Below, one piece after another: positions 1 through 8,798 of a stretch of DNA of 64,000 nt; within the stretch, counting starts at the first letter, position 1, and each line of letters starts with the position of its first letter. Both the position numbers and the translations under genes were made by a program. The notes under the pieces were generated by a model that worked only from the letters and a program-made list of their open reading frames with translations, was not told where the DNA came from and made no database searches. Origin of the DNA: DATGLG01 sp035294245. GTDB taxonomy: Bacteria > Pseudomonadota > Alphaproteobacteria > JACZXZ01. The stretch covers positions 62,001-126,000 of the forward strand of contig DATGLG010000004.1 of NCBI GenBank assembly GCA_035294245.1, read 5' to 3'.

Positions 1-413
1 TCGACGACCTGCTCGGTATAGGGCGTCGCCTTGTAGGGCAGGAGGAAAAGCAGGTCGATATCGGAGAACGGCGCCAGCTCACCGCGCCCGTAACCGCCCA
101 CCGCGACGAGCGCCAAGCGCTCTCCCGCCGTCGGGTTGGCCAGCGGAAAAATGACCGTCGTCACGTATTCGTGAAGCGTGCGGATGAGCTGATCCAGGAG
201 AAAGCTCAACGCGCGCGCCGTTGCCATTCCTGCGAGCTGTCCCTCGAAGCGCTGACGGAGCTCCGCGCGGCCTTTCTCGAGCGCCTCCCGGAAGAGCGCG
301 AGAACTCGCCCGCGCCGCTTATCCGCCCCAAGATCGCTGGCGCCGAGGGCCTGCAGCTTGGCCGTTAGATCGCGGCGGTTGATGATCAGTCGCGGCGTGT
401 TGATCGCGGTCAT
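1..413 (-). CDS. glnD: Bifunctional PII uridylyltransferase/uridylyl-removing enzyme, N-terminal part (partial)
   Basis: This is the first 137 codons of GlnD, which adds UMP to PII proteins and removes it in response to glutamine. The gene runs off the left edge. Near the cut end lies the nucleotidyltransferase motif GGYGRGELAPFSDIDLLFLL, with the G-R...S-D-x-D pattern that holds the metal-binding aspartates. The ATG at 413 begins MTAINTPRLI; no strong ribosome binding site precedes it, so a nearby start is possible. Later domains (HD hydrolase and ACT repeats) lie outside the window. Its neighbour mutS in the same orientation is a common alphaproteobacterial arrangement. The identification is firm because the motif and its surroundings are typical of GlnD. 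Confidence 0.9.
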   Translation of the reverse strand, partial: MTAINTPRLIINRRDLTAKLQALGASDLGADKRRGRVLALFREALEKGRAELRQRFEGQLAGMATARALSFLLDQLIRTLHEYVTTVIFPLANPTAGERLALVAVGGYGRGELAPFSDIDLLFLLPYKATPYTEQVV

Positions 414-566
414 CGCGGTTTTGGTGCAGAATTCCCGGAGTCGAGCTCACCGAAGTCCAGGTAATATTTTGCCATAGTCCGGCGCGGAGGAACACGGGCT
501 AGCGCCGCCCGCCCGAGCAGCTTCCGCGCCGGGCTCCGGCCTTGTCGAGTGAGGTGACGTCTCACC

Positions 567-1106
567 ATGAAGCAGCTCGCCGCGCTTGCCGTCCTCGCCG
601 CTCTCGGGGGATGCGGCCCGTCGAATGACCACGCAGCTCCCGTTGCAGTGGCGACACCCCCGAAGGACGTGCGGGCGGCGCCCGAACCGGGCCCCAGCCT
701 CGGCTGGCGCACCCGTTTCGACGGAGGCGCCGTCATCGTCCTTCTCAGCGATCCCACCAGCCAATACCGCGTCGAGCGGATCGAGCTCTTGGGTCCCGAT
801 GGCGCGCGTCTTCCTTCGGGCCCGCTCGAACGCACCGTCGAGCGCAGCTATGGCTACGAGACCGAATTTCCCTCGAGCGGCTTCAGCCTGCTCGGCAGCT
901 CGTCGACGGGGATCGGCATCGGCACTGGCGTGCCGATGGCACGCAAGGACCGCGACGCGCCGCCGCGTACCTTGACCAGCACCCGGATCACCTTGCCGGA
1001 TCCCACGGGCTATCGCCGGAGCTTCTCTCGCTGGAAGATCGCGATCGAGCTCAGCGACGCCGAAGGGGCGCCGGCTTTCGTCGAGATTCCCGCGCCGTCG
1101 CCGTGA
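567..1106 (+). CDS. Predicted lipoprotein of unknown function
   Basis: This 179-residue protein starts with a short signal peptide, MKQLAALAVLAALGGC, whose LGGC is a lipobox, so it should be lipidated at Cys16 and attached to a membrane. The rest has no motif I recognise; it contains a Gly/Ser-rich patch near residues 108-120 and is otherwise a plausible beta-rich extracytoplasmic domain. The ATG at 567 is chosen because it places the signal peptide at the very N-terminus. It lies between glnD and mutS but on the opposite strand, so it is not part of their operon. It ends 9 bp before the convergent mutS stop, with a hairpin at the junction. Function unknown. Confidence 0.75.
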   Translation: MKQLAALAVLAALGGCGPSNDHAAPVAVATPPKDVRAAPEPGPSLGWRTRFDGGAVIVLLSDPTSQYRVERIELLGPDGARLPSGPLERTVERSYGYETEFPSSGFSLLGSSSTGIGIGTGVPMARKDRDAPPRTLTSTRITLPDPTGYRRSFSRWKIAIELSDAEGAPAFVEIPAPSP

Positions 1107-1140
1107 GCGACGGGCTCACCCGTCGCTCCGCAATCTTTTC
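1105..1140 (+). terminator. Hairpin terminator at the convergent lipoprotein/mutS junction
   Basis: A perfect 10-bp stem (GAGCGACGGG at 1105-1114, CCCGTCGCTC at 1119-1128) encloses a 4-base loop, followed on the plus strand by CTTTTC at 1134-1139. The mutS stop codon lies inside the loop, so the hairpin uses the last codons of mutS. It is a likely terminator for the lipoprotein gene; the downstream T tract is short, so strength is uncertain. Confidence 0.5.
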
Positions 1141-3872
1141 AGCTCGTAAAGAATGTCCAAGGCTTCCTTGGGCGAGAGCTCGTCGGGATGGAGTGCAGCC
1201 AGGCGCTCCTCGAGTTCGGATGAACGGACGGGTGGAGCAGCGGGTGATCGGGCGGCGGCGCTGAAGAGCGGCAGGTCCTCGGCGAGTCGGGTGATGGCGC
1301 TCGCTTCCTCGCCCTTCTCGAGGGTGGCCAGAATCTCCTCGGCCCGCGCAACCACCGCAGCGGGCAGGCCGGCAAGGCGCGCGACATGGATGCCGTAGGA
1401 GCGATCGGCGGCACCCGGTGCCACCTCGTGGAGGAAGACGACGTCGCCCTGCCATTCCTTGACCCGCATGGTGTAGCAGGCGAGCGCATCCAGCTTGGCC
1501 GCGAGTGTCGTCAGCTCGTGATAATGGGTGGCGAAGAGCGCGCGGCAGCGATTGACGGCGTGGAGATGCTCGAGGGCCGCCCAGGCAATCGATAGGCCAT
1601 CGAAGGTGGCGGTGCCGCGGCCGATCTCGTCGAGGATGACAAGCGAGCGCTCGCCCGCCTGGTTGAGGATCGCCGCTGTCTCGACCATCTCGACCATGAA
1701 GGTCGAGCGGCCGCGCGCCAGATCGTCGGCGGCGCCGACGCGGCTGAACAGGCGGTCGATCACGCCGATATGCGCCGCCTCCGCGGGCACGTAGGAGCCG
1801 ATCTGGGCGAGGATGGCGATGAGCGCGTTCTGCCGAAGGAACGTGCTTTTTCCCGCCATGTTGGGCCCGGTCACCAGCCAGAGACGCTGCGCCGGCGCGA
1901 GCTCGCAGTCATTGGTCACAAAGGCGCCCGCCTGGCTCGCTTCCAGGGCCGCCTCGACCACGGGATGACGGCCGCTCTTGATGGAGAACGCGAGGCTGTC
2001 GTCCACGACGGGCCGTGAATAGCGGCGTTCGATGGCAAGTTCTGCAAATGCCGCCGCCACGTCGAGGGCCGCAAGAGCGCGCGCCGCCAGCGCGATCTCC
2101 TCGGCCCGCGCCATCACCTCGCCGGCGAGATCGTCGAAGAGCTGCAGCTCGATCGCGAGGGCCTTATCGGCGGCGCGGCTGATCTTCTCCTCGAGCTCCG
2201 CAAGCTCCGCCGTCGTGAAGCGCATGGCGCTTGCCATGGTCTGGCGATGGATGAAGCGCCCTGCCGCACCCGAGGGCAGCTTGTCCGCATGAGTCGCGGT
2301 CACCTCGACATAATAGCCGAGCACGTTGTTGTGGCGGATCTTGAGCGACGCGATGCCCGTCTCGCTGCGATAGCGGCTTTCGAGCGCGGCGACGAGTCGT
2401 CGGCTTTCGTCGCGCAGCATGCGCTCTCCGTCGAGGGCGTCGTGATATCCGGGCGCGATGAAGCCGCCATCGCGCGCGAGGTGCGGCAATTCGGCGCCGA
2501 GCGACCGCCTCAGCCGCTCGACGAGGACGCCGTGCTCGCCGAGGTCTCGCACAGCCGCGCGAAGGCCGGCGGGGGGCTCGACCAAGCCTGGCGCCTTCAG
2601 CGCCTGGACCAGCCGCGCCGCCTCTCCCAGCCCGTCGCGTATTGCAGCGAGATCGCGGGGTCCGCCGCGTCCCACAGCGAGACGCGAGATCGCCCGCGCG
2701 AGATCCGGTATGCCCTTCAAGATGGCGCGGACGGCCGCGCGCAACGGCTCGTTCGCGACGAAGAACTGCACCATGTCGAGACGGTGGGCGATCGCGGCAG
2801 GATCGGTCAGCGGTGCGGCCAGATACGCGCCGAGCAGGCGGGCGCCGCCGGCGGTGAGCGTGCGGTCGATCGTCGCGAGCAGGCTGCCGCGTCGCTCGCC
2901 AGCAAGGGTCTCGACGAGCTCGAGATTGCGCCGCGTGGCGGCGTCGATCTCGAGCACGGCGCCGGCGCGGAGCTGCTGGAGACGGCCGAGCCGCGGCAGC
3001 TTGCCCTTCTGGGTGAGCTCCACATAATCGAGCAAGGCGCCGGCGGCGGCAAGCTCGGCGCGGGTGAAGCTGCCGAAGCCGTCGAGGGCCTTCACCTTGT
3101 AGAAGGCCTCGAGCCGGCGCCGTCCGCCGTCGCTGTCGAAGCGCGCGGCGGGCTGCGGCGTGAGCTTCGCCTTCCACTCGCCGAGAAGCTCGAAAAGCGC
3201 GGGACGCTCCAACAGGCGCTCGGAGAGGATGATCTCCCCCGGCGCGAGCCGCGCCAGTACGGCGGCGAGTCCCGCCTGTTCTGCAGATTGCACCTGGAAA
3301 TCGCCCGTCGACATGTCGAGCCAGGCAAGCGCGAGCCCGCCCTGGGCCTCCGCCAGCGCTGCGAGATAGTTGTGGCGACGGGCGTCGAGGAGGGTCTCCT
3401 CGGTGAGCGTGCCGGGGGTGACGATGCGGATGACCTCGCGGCGCACGACCGCCTTGCTTCCGCGCTTCTTGGCCGCGGCCGGATCCTCCATCTGCTCGCA
3501 GACGGCCACCCGGAAGCCATGGCGGATGAGCCGCGCCAGATACGCGTCGGCGGCGTGCACCGGCACGCCGCACATGGGGATGTCCTCGCCGTCATGCTTG
3601 CCGCGGCGTGTGAGGATGATATCAAGCGCCTTGGACGCGGCGACGGCATCCTCGAAGAAGAGCTCGTAGAAGTCGCCCATGCGATAGAAAAGGAGGCAAT
3701 CGGGATGCGCCGCCTTCGCCTCGAGATATTGCGCCATCATCGGCGTGGCGGCCTCGAGGCTCGGGCTCGGCACGGGGGCTTGCGCAATGGGCTCGATGGA
3801 CGGCGGCAAGGCTTGGATCGCGTTTCGGCGTCGAGGATCGGGCGATGGCCCGAGGCGGCGGCACCATAGCAT
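1116..3872 (-). CDS. mutS: DNA mismatch repair protein MutS
   Basis: MutS recognises mismatches and small loops and starts methyl-independent or MutL-directed repair. The mismatch-binding domain carries the F-Y-E motif in RMGDFYELFFEDA, with Phe wedging beside the mismatch. The C-terminal ATPase shows Walker A GPNMAGKSTFLRQ, Walker B VILDEIGRGTATFDG and the FATHYHEL signature. About 918 residues from this ATG; the family is usually 850-900, and the conserved part starts at MMAQYLEAK (first base near 3740). The start is therefore unsure: a GTG at 3911, this ATG, a TTG at 3809 or a GTG at 3773 are all in frame, and the Pro/Ala-rich leader suggests one of the later ones. It is downstream of, but separated by a reverse gene from, glnD. 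Confidence 0.95.
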   Translation of the reverse strand: MLWCRRLGPSPDPRRRNAIQALPPSIEPIAQAPVPSPSLEAATPMMAQYLEAKAAHPDCLLFYRMGDFYELFFEDAVAASKALDIILTRRGKHDGEDIPMCGVPVHAADAYLARLIRHGFRVAVCEQMEDPAAAKKRGSKAVVRREVIRIVTPGTLTEETLLDARRHNYLAALAEAQGGLALAWLDMSTGDFQVQSAEQAGLAAVLARLAPGEIILSERLLERPALFELLGEWKAKLTPQPAARFDSDGGRRRLEAFYKVKALDGFGSFTRAELAAAGALLDYVELTQKGKLPRLGRLQQLRAGAVLEIDAATRRNLELVETLAGERRGSLLATIDRTLTAGGARLLGAYLAAPLTDPAAIAHRLDMVQFFVANEPLRAAVRAILKGIPDLARAISRLAVGRGGPRDLAAIRDGLGEAARLVQALKAPGLVEPPAGLRAAVRDLGEHGVLVERLRRSLGAELPHLARDGGFIAPGYHDALDGERMLRDESRRLVAALESRYRSETGIASLKIRHNNVLGYYVEVTATHADKLPSGAAGRFIHRQTMASAMRFTTAELAELEEKISRAADKALAIELQLFDDLAGEVMARAEEIALAARALAALDVAAAFAELAIERRYSRPVVDDSLAFSIKSGRHPVVEAALEASQAGAFVTNDCELAPAQRLWLVTGPNMAGKSTFLRQNALIAILAQIGSYVPAEAAHIGVIDRLFSRVGAADDLARGRSTFMVEMVETAAILNQAGERSLVILDEIGRGTATFDGLSIAWAALEHLHAVNRCRALFATHYHELTTLAAKLDALACYTMRVKEWQGDVVFLHEVAPGAADRSYGIHVARLAGLPAAVVARAEEILATLEKGEEASAITRLAEDLPLFSAAARSPAAPPVRSSELEERLAALHPDELSPKEALDILYELKRLRSDG

Positions 3873-4062
3873 GGCGCAACGCCGCCGGGCTATGCCGCAA
3901 CGCAGCAGCACTCGTCCCCTTAACAGCCCGGTGCAGGCGGGGCTATGCTAAACGCCGGCGTCGGGAGCTGCCGGCGGGATCCTTTCGCGGGCCACACTAC
4001 GAGAAGGGAAAAGAGCCGAACGCGCGGGAAATCCCACGCCAACCAGGGAGACGGGGCACATC

Positions 4063-6339
4063 ATGGACGGACGAGCCGCGAAACGGACCCTCACCGTAAC
4101 GGACCAGGAGGTGCTGCAGATGCACGCCTCGGGTCGGCCCGGAAAGATCGAGATTCGCGCAACCAAGCCGCTCACCACGCAGCGCGACCTCTCGCTCGCC
4201 TATTCGCCGGGCGTTGCCGTGCCCTGTCGCGAGATCGCGCGCGATCCGGCACTGGCCTATGACTACACCGCGAAAGGCAACGTGGTGGCGGTCATCACCA
4301 ACGGCTCGGCGGTGTTGGGCCTGGGCGATCTCGGCGCCCTGGCGGCCAAGCCGGTGATGGAGGGCAAGGCTGTCCTCTTCAAGCGCTTCGCCGATGTGGA
4401 CGGTGTCGACCTCGAGGTCTCGACCCGGGATGTGGACGAGTTCGTGAACTGCGTGCGCTTTCTCGGCGCCTCCTTCGGCGGCATCAATCTCGAAGACATC
4501 AAGGCCCCGGAATGCTTCATCATCGAGGAGCGACTGCGCGAACTCCTCGACATCCCGGTCTTTCACGACGATCAGCACGGCACGGCGATCATCGCCGCCG
4601 CGGGGTTGATCAACGCCCTCGATCTCACCGGGCGCGAGCTCAAGAAGACGCGGATGGTGATGAACGGCGCCGGCGCCGCGGCGATCGCCTGCGCCGATCT
4701 CCTCGTCAAGATGGGCATGCCCCAGGAGAACATCATCCTCTGCGACAGCAAGGGCGTCGTCTATCGCGGACGAAAAGAAGGCATGAACCAGTGGAAGTCG
4801 ACCTATGCCGCGGATACGAAGCTGCGCACCCTGGCCGAGGCCCTCGCCGGCGCCGACGTCTTCTTCGGACTTTCGGTGAAGGGCGCCGTCACCGCGGAGA
4901 TGGTTGCCTCTATGGCCGAGAAGCCCCTCATCTTCGCGATGGCGAATCCCGATCCCGAGATCACGCCGGAAGAGGTGCGGGCCGTTCGCAAGGACGCGAT
5001 CATTGCCACCGGACGCTCCGACTACCCGAACCAGATCAATAACGTCCTGGGCTTCCCTTATATCTTTCGGGGCGCGCTCGACGTGCACGCCTCGACCATC
5101 AACGACGAGATGAAGATCGCGGCGGCCTATGCGCTTGCGAAGCTGGCGCGCGAGGATGTGCCCGACGAGGTTGCCGCGGCCTATGCCGGCCAGCGCCTGC
5201 GCTTCGGGCCCGATTACATTATCCCAACGCCCTTCGATCCGCGCCTGATCGTCGCCGTGCCAAGCGCTGTCGCCCAGGCGGCGATGGATTCCGGAGTCGC
5301 CCGGCGGCCGCGGGTCGATATGGACAATTATCGCCGCGAGCTCGAAGGCCGACTGGATCCCCTGGCCTCCAGCCTTCAATTCATCTTCGAGAGCGTGCGG
5401 CGCAAGCCGCGGCGCATCGTCTTCGCCGAAGGCGAGGAGGAGCGTACGATCCGCGCCGCGCTTGCCTTTCGCAACAGCGGCTTCGGTACGCCGGTGCTGG
5501 TCGGCCGCGAGGAGCCCGTCCGCGAGGCCATGGCAGCGATCGGGCTGGAAACGGCCAATGGCCTCGAAATCCACAACGCGCGCAAATCCACCCACAACAG
5601 GCGCTATACCGACTATCTCTACGGACGGCTGCAGCGCCGCGGCTATCTCTATCGCGACTGTCAGCGCATGGTGAACCAGAACCGCAACGTCTTCGCCGCC
5701 TGCATGGTGGCCTTGGGCGACGCCGACGGCATGGTGACAGGGCTCACCCGCAGCTTCACGGTCGCCTATCAGGACGTCATGCGCGCCCTCGATGCGGCGG
5801 CGGGCAAGCAGGTATTCGGGCTTTCCATCGTGGTGTCGCGCGGACGCACCGTGCTCCTCGCGGATACCCAGGTGCATGAGCGCCCGACGGTGGCGCAGCT
5901 CGCCGATATCGCCGTGCAGGCCGCGGCCAAGGCGCGCCAGCTCGGCTACGAGCCGCGGGTGGCCCTGTGCTCCTTCTCGAGCTTCGGCAATACCCAATAC
6001 GCGCGCGCCGCCGAGATTCGCGCCGCCGTCGCCGAGCTCGACCGGCGCAAGGTCGATTTCGAATATGACGGCGAGATGGCCGTCGACGTCGCGCTCGACC
6101 CCGAAGTGATGAAGCTTTATCCGTTCTGCCGCCTCTCGGGACCGGCCAACGTTCTCATCATGCCCGGCCTCCACGCCGCCAACATCGCCGCGAAGCTGCT
6201 CCAGAAGGTCGGCGGCAGCACCGTGATCGGCCCGCTCCTGATCGGGCTGGAAAAGCCGGCCCAGATCGCCCCTCTCGGCACGACGCTTTCCGAGCTCGTC
6301 AACCTCGCGGCCTTGACGGCGCATGGCGTCGTCGACTGA
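4063..6339 (+). CDS. maeB: NADP-dependent malic enzyme with phosphotransacetylase-like C-terminal domain
   Basis: The enzyme decarboxylates malate to pyruvate with reduction of NADP, linking the TCA cycle to gluconeogenesis and NADPH supply. The 758-residue protein has the bacterial large form: a malic N-terminal domain (about 1-160, with SLAYSPGVAVP), a Rossmann NAD(P) domain (about 165-400) and a phosphotransacetylase-like domain (about 425-758) that in this family is regulatory and non-catalytic. The ATG at 4063 follows GGGAG and GGGG tracts at ribosome-binding distance. It is divergent from mutS and stands alone; phoR begins 90 bp downstream in the same direction, with no clear terminator between them. 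Confidence 0.94.
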   Translation: MDGRAAKRTLTVTDQEVLQMHASGRPGKIEIRATKPLTTQRDLSLAYSPGVAVPCREIARDPALAYDYTAKGNVVAVITNGSAVLGLGDLGALAAKPVMEGKAVLFKRFADVDGVDLEVSTRDVDEFVNCVRFLGASFGGINLEDIKAPECFIIEERLRELLDIPVFHDDQHGTAIIAAAGLINALDLTGRELKKTRMVMNGAGAAAIACADLLVKMGMPQENIILCDSKGVVYRGRKEGMNQWKSTYAADTKLRTLAEALAGADVFFGLSVKGAVTAEMVASMAEKPLIFAMANPDPEITPEEVRAVRKDAIIATGRSDYPNQINNVLGFPYIFRGALDVHASTINDEMKIAAAYALAKLAREDVPDEVAAAYAGQRLRFGPDYIIPTPFDPRLIVAVPSAVAQAAMDSGVARRPRVDMDNYRRELEGRLDPLASSLQFIFESVRRKPRRIVFAEGEEERTIRAALAFRNSGFGTPVLVGREEPVREAMAAIGLETANGLEIHNARKSTHNRRYTDYLYGRLQRRGYLYRDCQRMVNQNRNVFAACMVALGDADGMVTGLTRSFTVAYQDVMRALDAAAGKQVFGLSIVVSRGRTVLLADTQVHERPTVAQLADIAVQAAAKARQLGYEPRVALCSFSSFGNTQYARAAEIRAAVAELDRRKVDFEYDGEMAVDVALDPEVMKLYPFCRLSGPANVLIMPGLHAANIAAKLLQKVGGSTVIGPLLIGLEKPAQIAPLGTTLSELVNLAALTAHGVVD

Positions 6340-6429
6340 CCGGACGCATCACCCGCGACGACTTCCGGATCGCGCGGACATCCGCGGCGCCTTGCATGCG
6401 CACCAGGTTTGGCGGAGAGTTGGAGCGCC

Positions 6430-7896
6430 ATGGCGCACCCCTTCGCCCTCTCCAACGGCCTCGTCGGAACGATTGCGCTCCTCGCGTCGCCAGCGGCGCT
6501 CGTGCTGCTCGCCCTCGGCGCCTTCGGCGCGCTCGAGCCGGGCGTCGCGGTTATCGCCGTCCTCGTCGATGTCGCGCTGACCGCGGCGGTCGCCCGGCCC
6601 CTGGTGCTGGGCGTCGCCCGGCTCACCGCCTATCTCGACGGGCTCGCGGAAGGTCGGCAGGAGGCGCAACCGAGCCCCGTATGGCCGCCCTTGGTGGCGG
6701 CCCTCGCAGTAGCCGTCGGTCGCGTGAGGCGGCGATGGCAGCAGAGGCGCGACGAGCTCTCGGGGCGGATCGCGACCCTGGATGCCATGCTGGACAGCCT
6801 GCCAGATCCCTTCCTGATGCTCGACAGCCATCAGCGTGTCCTCCGCGCCAATGCGGCGGCGCGGGAGTTGCTCTCGGTGTCGCCTGCGGGACGCGAGCTC
6901 TCGAGTATGCTGCGCATGCCGGCCCTCATCGAGGCGGCGCAGGCCGCCATTCGCCGCGGCGCGGGCGCGCGGGTCAGCTTCGAGCTGGCAAGTCCCGTGC
7001 GGCGCTCCTTCATCTGCCGGGTCGAGCGCCTCTCCGGGCTCACCGGCGACGAGGCCGCCATCGTCATGGTCATGCATGATCTGACCGCGGAAAAGCGCGC
7101 CGAGCAGATGCGCGCCGACTTCGTCGCCAATGCGAGCCACGAGCTGCGCACCCCCCTTGCCACGCTTCTGGGCTTCATCGAGACCCTGCAAGGCCCCGCC
7201 AGCGCGGATCCGGAAGCGCGCCGGCGCTTCCTCGGCATCATGCAGGAGCAGGCCGGCCGCATGTCGCGACTCGTCGACGATCTCCTGTCGCTCTCACGGA
7301 TCGAGCTTCGCGAGCACACGCCACCGACGGAGCCGCTCGACCTCCTCCGCGTCTTGCGCAGCGTGGCCGACGCGCTCCAGCCGCAGAGCAAGGCGCGAGA
7401 GATCACCATTGCCATGACTCTCCCCGAAAGCGGACTGCCGCCGGTGCTCGGGGATGGGGACGAGCTTGCCCAGGTATTCCAGAATCTGATCGACAATGCC
7501 ATCAAATACGGCAGGCGCGGCACCGAGGTGCGCGTGGTCGCCCAACAAAGCGACCGCTGCCCCGTGCCGATCAGCCGGACCCCGCCGGGAGGCTTCGTCA
7601 CGGTCGCCGTGAGCGATGAGGGGGAGGGGATCCCCCGGGAGAAGATTCCACGCCTTACCGAGCGGTTCTACCGGGTGGACGCCGCGCGGTCGCGGGAGCT
7701 CGGCGGCACCGGCCTCGGCCTCGCCATCGTCAAGCATATCGTGAACCGCCACCGCGGGGCTCTGCAGATCGAGAGCGCGATCGGGCGCGGCAGCACTTTC
7801 ACCGTGTTCCTGCCGACGGCCACGGCAGGCCGCGGCGATGAGGGGACCGGAAGCAACGCCGCGCCCGGTCATGGAACCGTCACATCCCCGTCGTAA
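6430..7896 (+). CDS. phoR: Phosphate regulon sensor histidine kinase PhoR
   Basis: PhoR phosphorylates and dephosphorylates PhoB according to phosphate supply. From this ATG the protein has 488 residues: two hydrophobic segments (about 11-33 and 37-60), a PAS domain (about 115-220), the HisKA box NASHELRTPLATLLGF with phospho-acceptor His238, and an HATPase_c domain with N, G1 (DEGEGIP) and G2 (GGTGLGLAIVKH) boxes. The ATG at 6430 follows GGAG; an in-frame TTG at 6409 would add seven residues. The last codons form a Gly/Ser-rich tail that overlaps a Pho-box-like array. It is followed by phoU and phoB, without the pst transporter genes often placed between them. Confidence 0.93.
   Translation: MAHPFALSNGLVGTIALLASPAALVLLALGAFGALEPGVAVIAVLVDVALTAAVARPLVLGVARLTAYLDGLAEGRQEAQPSPVWPPLVAALAVAVGRVRRRWQQRRDELSGRIATLDAMLDSLPDPFLMLDSHQRVLRANAAARELLSVSPAGRELSSMLRMPALIEAAQAAIRRGAGARVSFELASPVRRSFICRVERLSGLTGDEAAIVMVMHDLTAEKRAEQMRADFVANASHELRTPLATLLGFIETLQGPASADPEARRRFLGIMQEQAGRMSRLVDDLLSLSRIELREHTPPTEPLDLLRVLRSVADALQPQSKAREITIAMTLPESGLPPVLGDGDELAQVFQNLIDNAIKYGRRGTEVRVVAQQSDRCPVPISRTPPGGFVTVAVSDEGEGIPREKIPRLTERFYRVDAARSRELGGTGLGLAIVKHIVNRHRGALQIESAIGRGSTFTVFLPTATAGRGDEGTGSNAAPGHGTVTSPS
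7866..7894 (+). promoter_or_regulatory. Pho-box-like triple direct repeat upstream of phoU-phoB
   Basis: Three 7-base units, CGGTCAT (7866-7872), CCGTCAC (7877-7883) and CCGTCGT (7888-7894), recur at exactly 11-bp steps with 4-bp spacers. This matches the layout of the PhoB binding site (CTGTCAT repeats). The array lies in the last codons of phoR, 135 bp before phoU. Possible core promoter elements lie downstream (TTGGCG at 7921-7926 and GCTATA at 7945-7950). Autoregulation of phoU-phoB by PhoB is inferred. Confidence 0.55.
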
Positions 7897-8029
7897 ATGT
7901 GACACGAGCGGCGGCTAGGCTTGGCGGGTGCCGAGGCCCATCATGCTATAGCCGAGCCGCTTGGTGCGTCCTACCATGACCCCGGATATCCGTGTACCGC
8001 CCCCAAGCGGGCGAAGTCAGGAGAAGGCG

Positions 8030-8794
8030 ATGGCCTCGGAGCATGTCATCAAGGCGTACGACCGGGAGCTGGATCAGCTCAACAGCAGCATCGCCCAGAT
8101 GGGCGGGCTGGCCGAGGCGCAACTCGCCAATGCCATCCAGGCTGCCGTCGCCCGCGACGCCGAGCTCGGCGCCGAAACGGTTGCCGCCGATGCGAAGATC
8201 GACGCACTCGAGCAGGAAGTGCAGAACCAGGTGGTGCGGCTCCTGGCGCTGCGACAGCCCATGGCGCGCGATTTGCGCAATATCGTCGCAGCGCTCAAGG
8301 TCTCGAGCGATATCGAGCGCATTGCCGATTATGCCGCGAATGTTGCCAAGCGCGCGACGGCGCTGACCCTCGTCCCCGCCGTGCAACCGCTCTTCACGAT
8401 TCCACGCATGGGCAGCCTCGCCCAGGCGCTGATCAAGAACGTGCTCGACGCCTATATCGAGCGCGACGTGGAGAAGGCTCGGCAGGTGTGGGAGCATGAT
8501 GCCGAGCTCGACGAGGCCTATGCCGGCTTCTTCCGCGAGCTCCTCACCTACATGATGGAGGACCCGCGCAACATCACGCCGTGCACGCACCTCCTCTTCA
8601 TCGCCAAGAACATCGAGCGCATCGGGGATCACGCCACCAATATTGCCGAGACGGTCCATTTCCTGGTGGAGGGCACGCCGTTCCGCGAGAATCGGCCCAA
8701 GGGGGATACCTCGAGCTTCACCGTCGTCACCCCGCTGCCGCCGCGGAAACCTGAAGGCAAGGCCCGGCGGGGAGATCGGAAGAGGAAGTCATAG
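8030..8794 (+). CDS. phoU: Phosphate signalling protein PhoU
   Basis: PhoU couples the Pst phosphate transporter to PhoR and represses the Pho response when phosphate is sufficient. The 254-residue protein has the two repeated three-helix PhoU units, with the metal-contact type motifs around DAKIDALEQEVQN and the second repeat around RIGDHATNIAETV. The ATG at 8030 is chosen because AGGAG sits seven bases upstream and the protein then begins MASEHVIKAYDREL, typical for the family; an upstream in-frame GTG would add 23 unconserved residues. The C-terminal tail is basic (KARRGDRKRKS). phoB starts 4 bp after the stop, so the two are co-transcribed. Confidence 0.93.
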   Translation: MASEHVIKAYDRELDQLNSSIAQMGGLAEAQLANAIQAAVARDAELGAETVAADAKIDALEQEVQNQVVRLLALRQPMARDLRNIVAALKVSSDIERIADYAANVAKRATALTLVPAVQPLFTIPRMGSLAQALIKNVLDAYIERDVEKARQVWEHDAELDEAYAGFFRELLTYMMEDPRNITPCTHLLFIAKNIERIGDHATNIAETVHFLVEGTPFRENRPKGDTSSFTVVTPLPPRKPEGKARRGDRKRKS

Positions 8795-8798
8795 ACGC

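Noticed and set aside
3997..6324. Very long open frame antisense to maeB
   Set aside because: Its translation has no domain pattern, and the plus-strand gene encodes a full malic enzyme. G+C-rich genes keep antisense frames open by chance.
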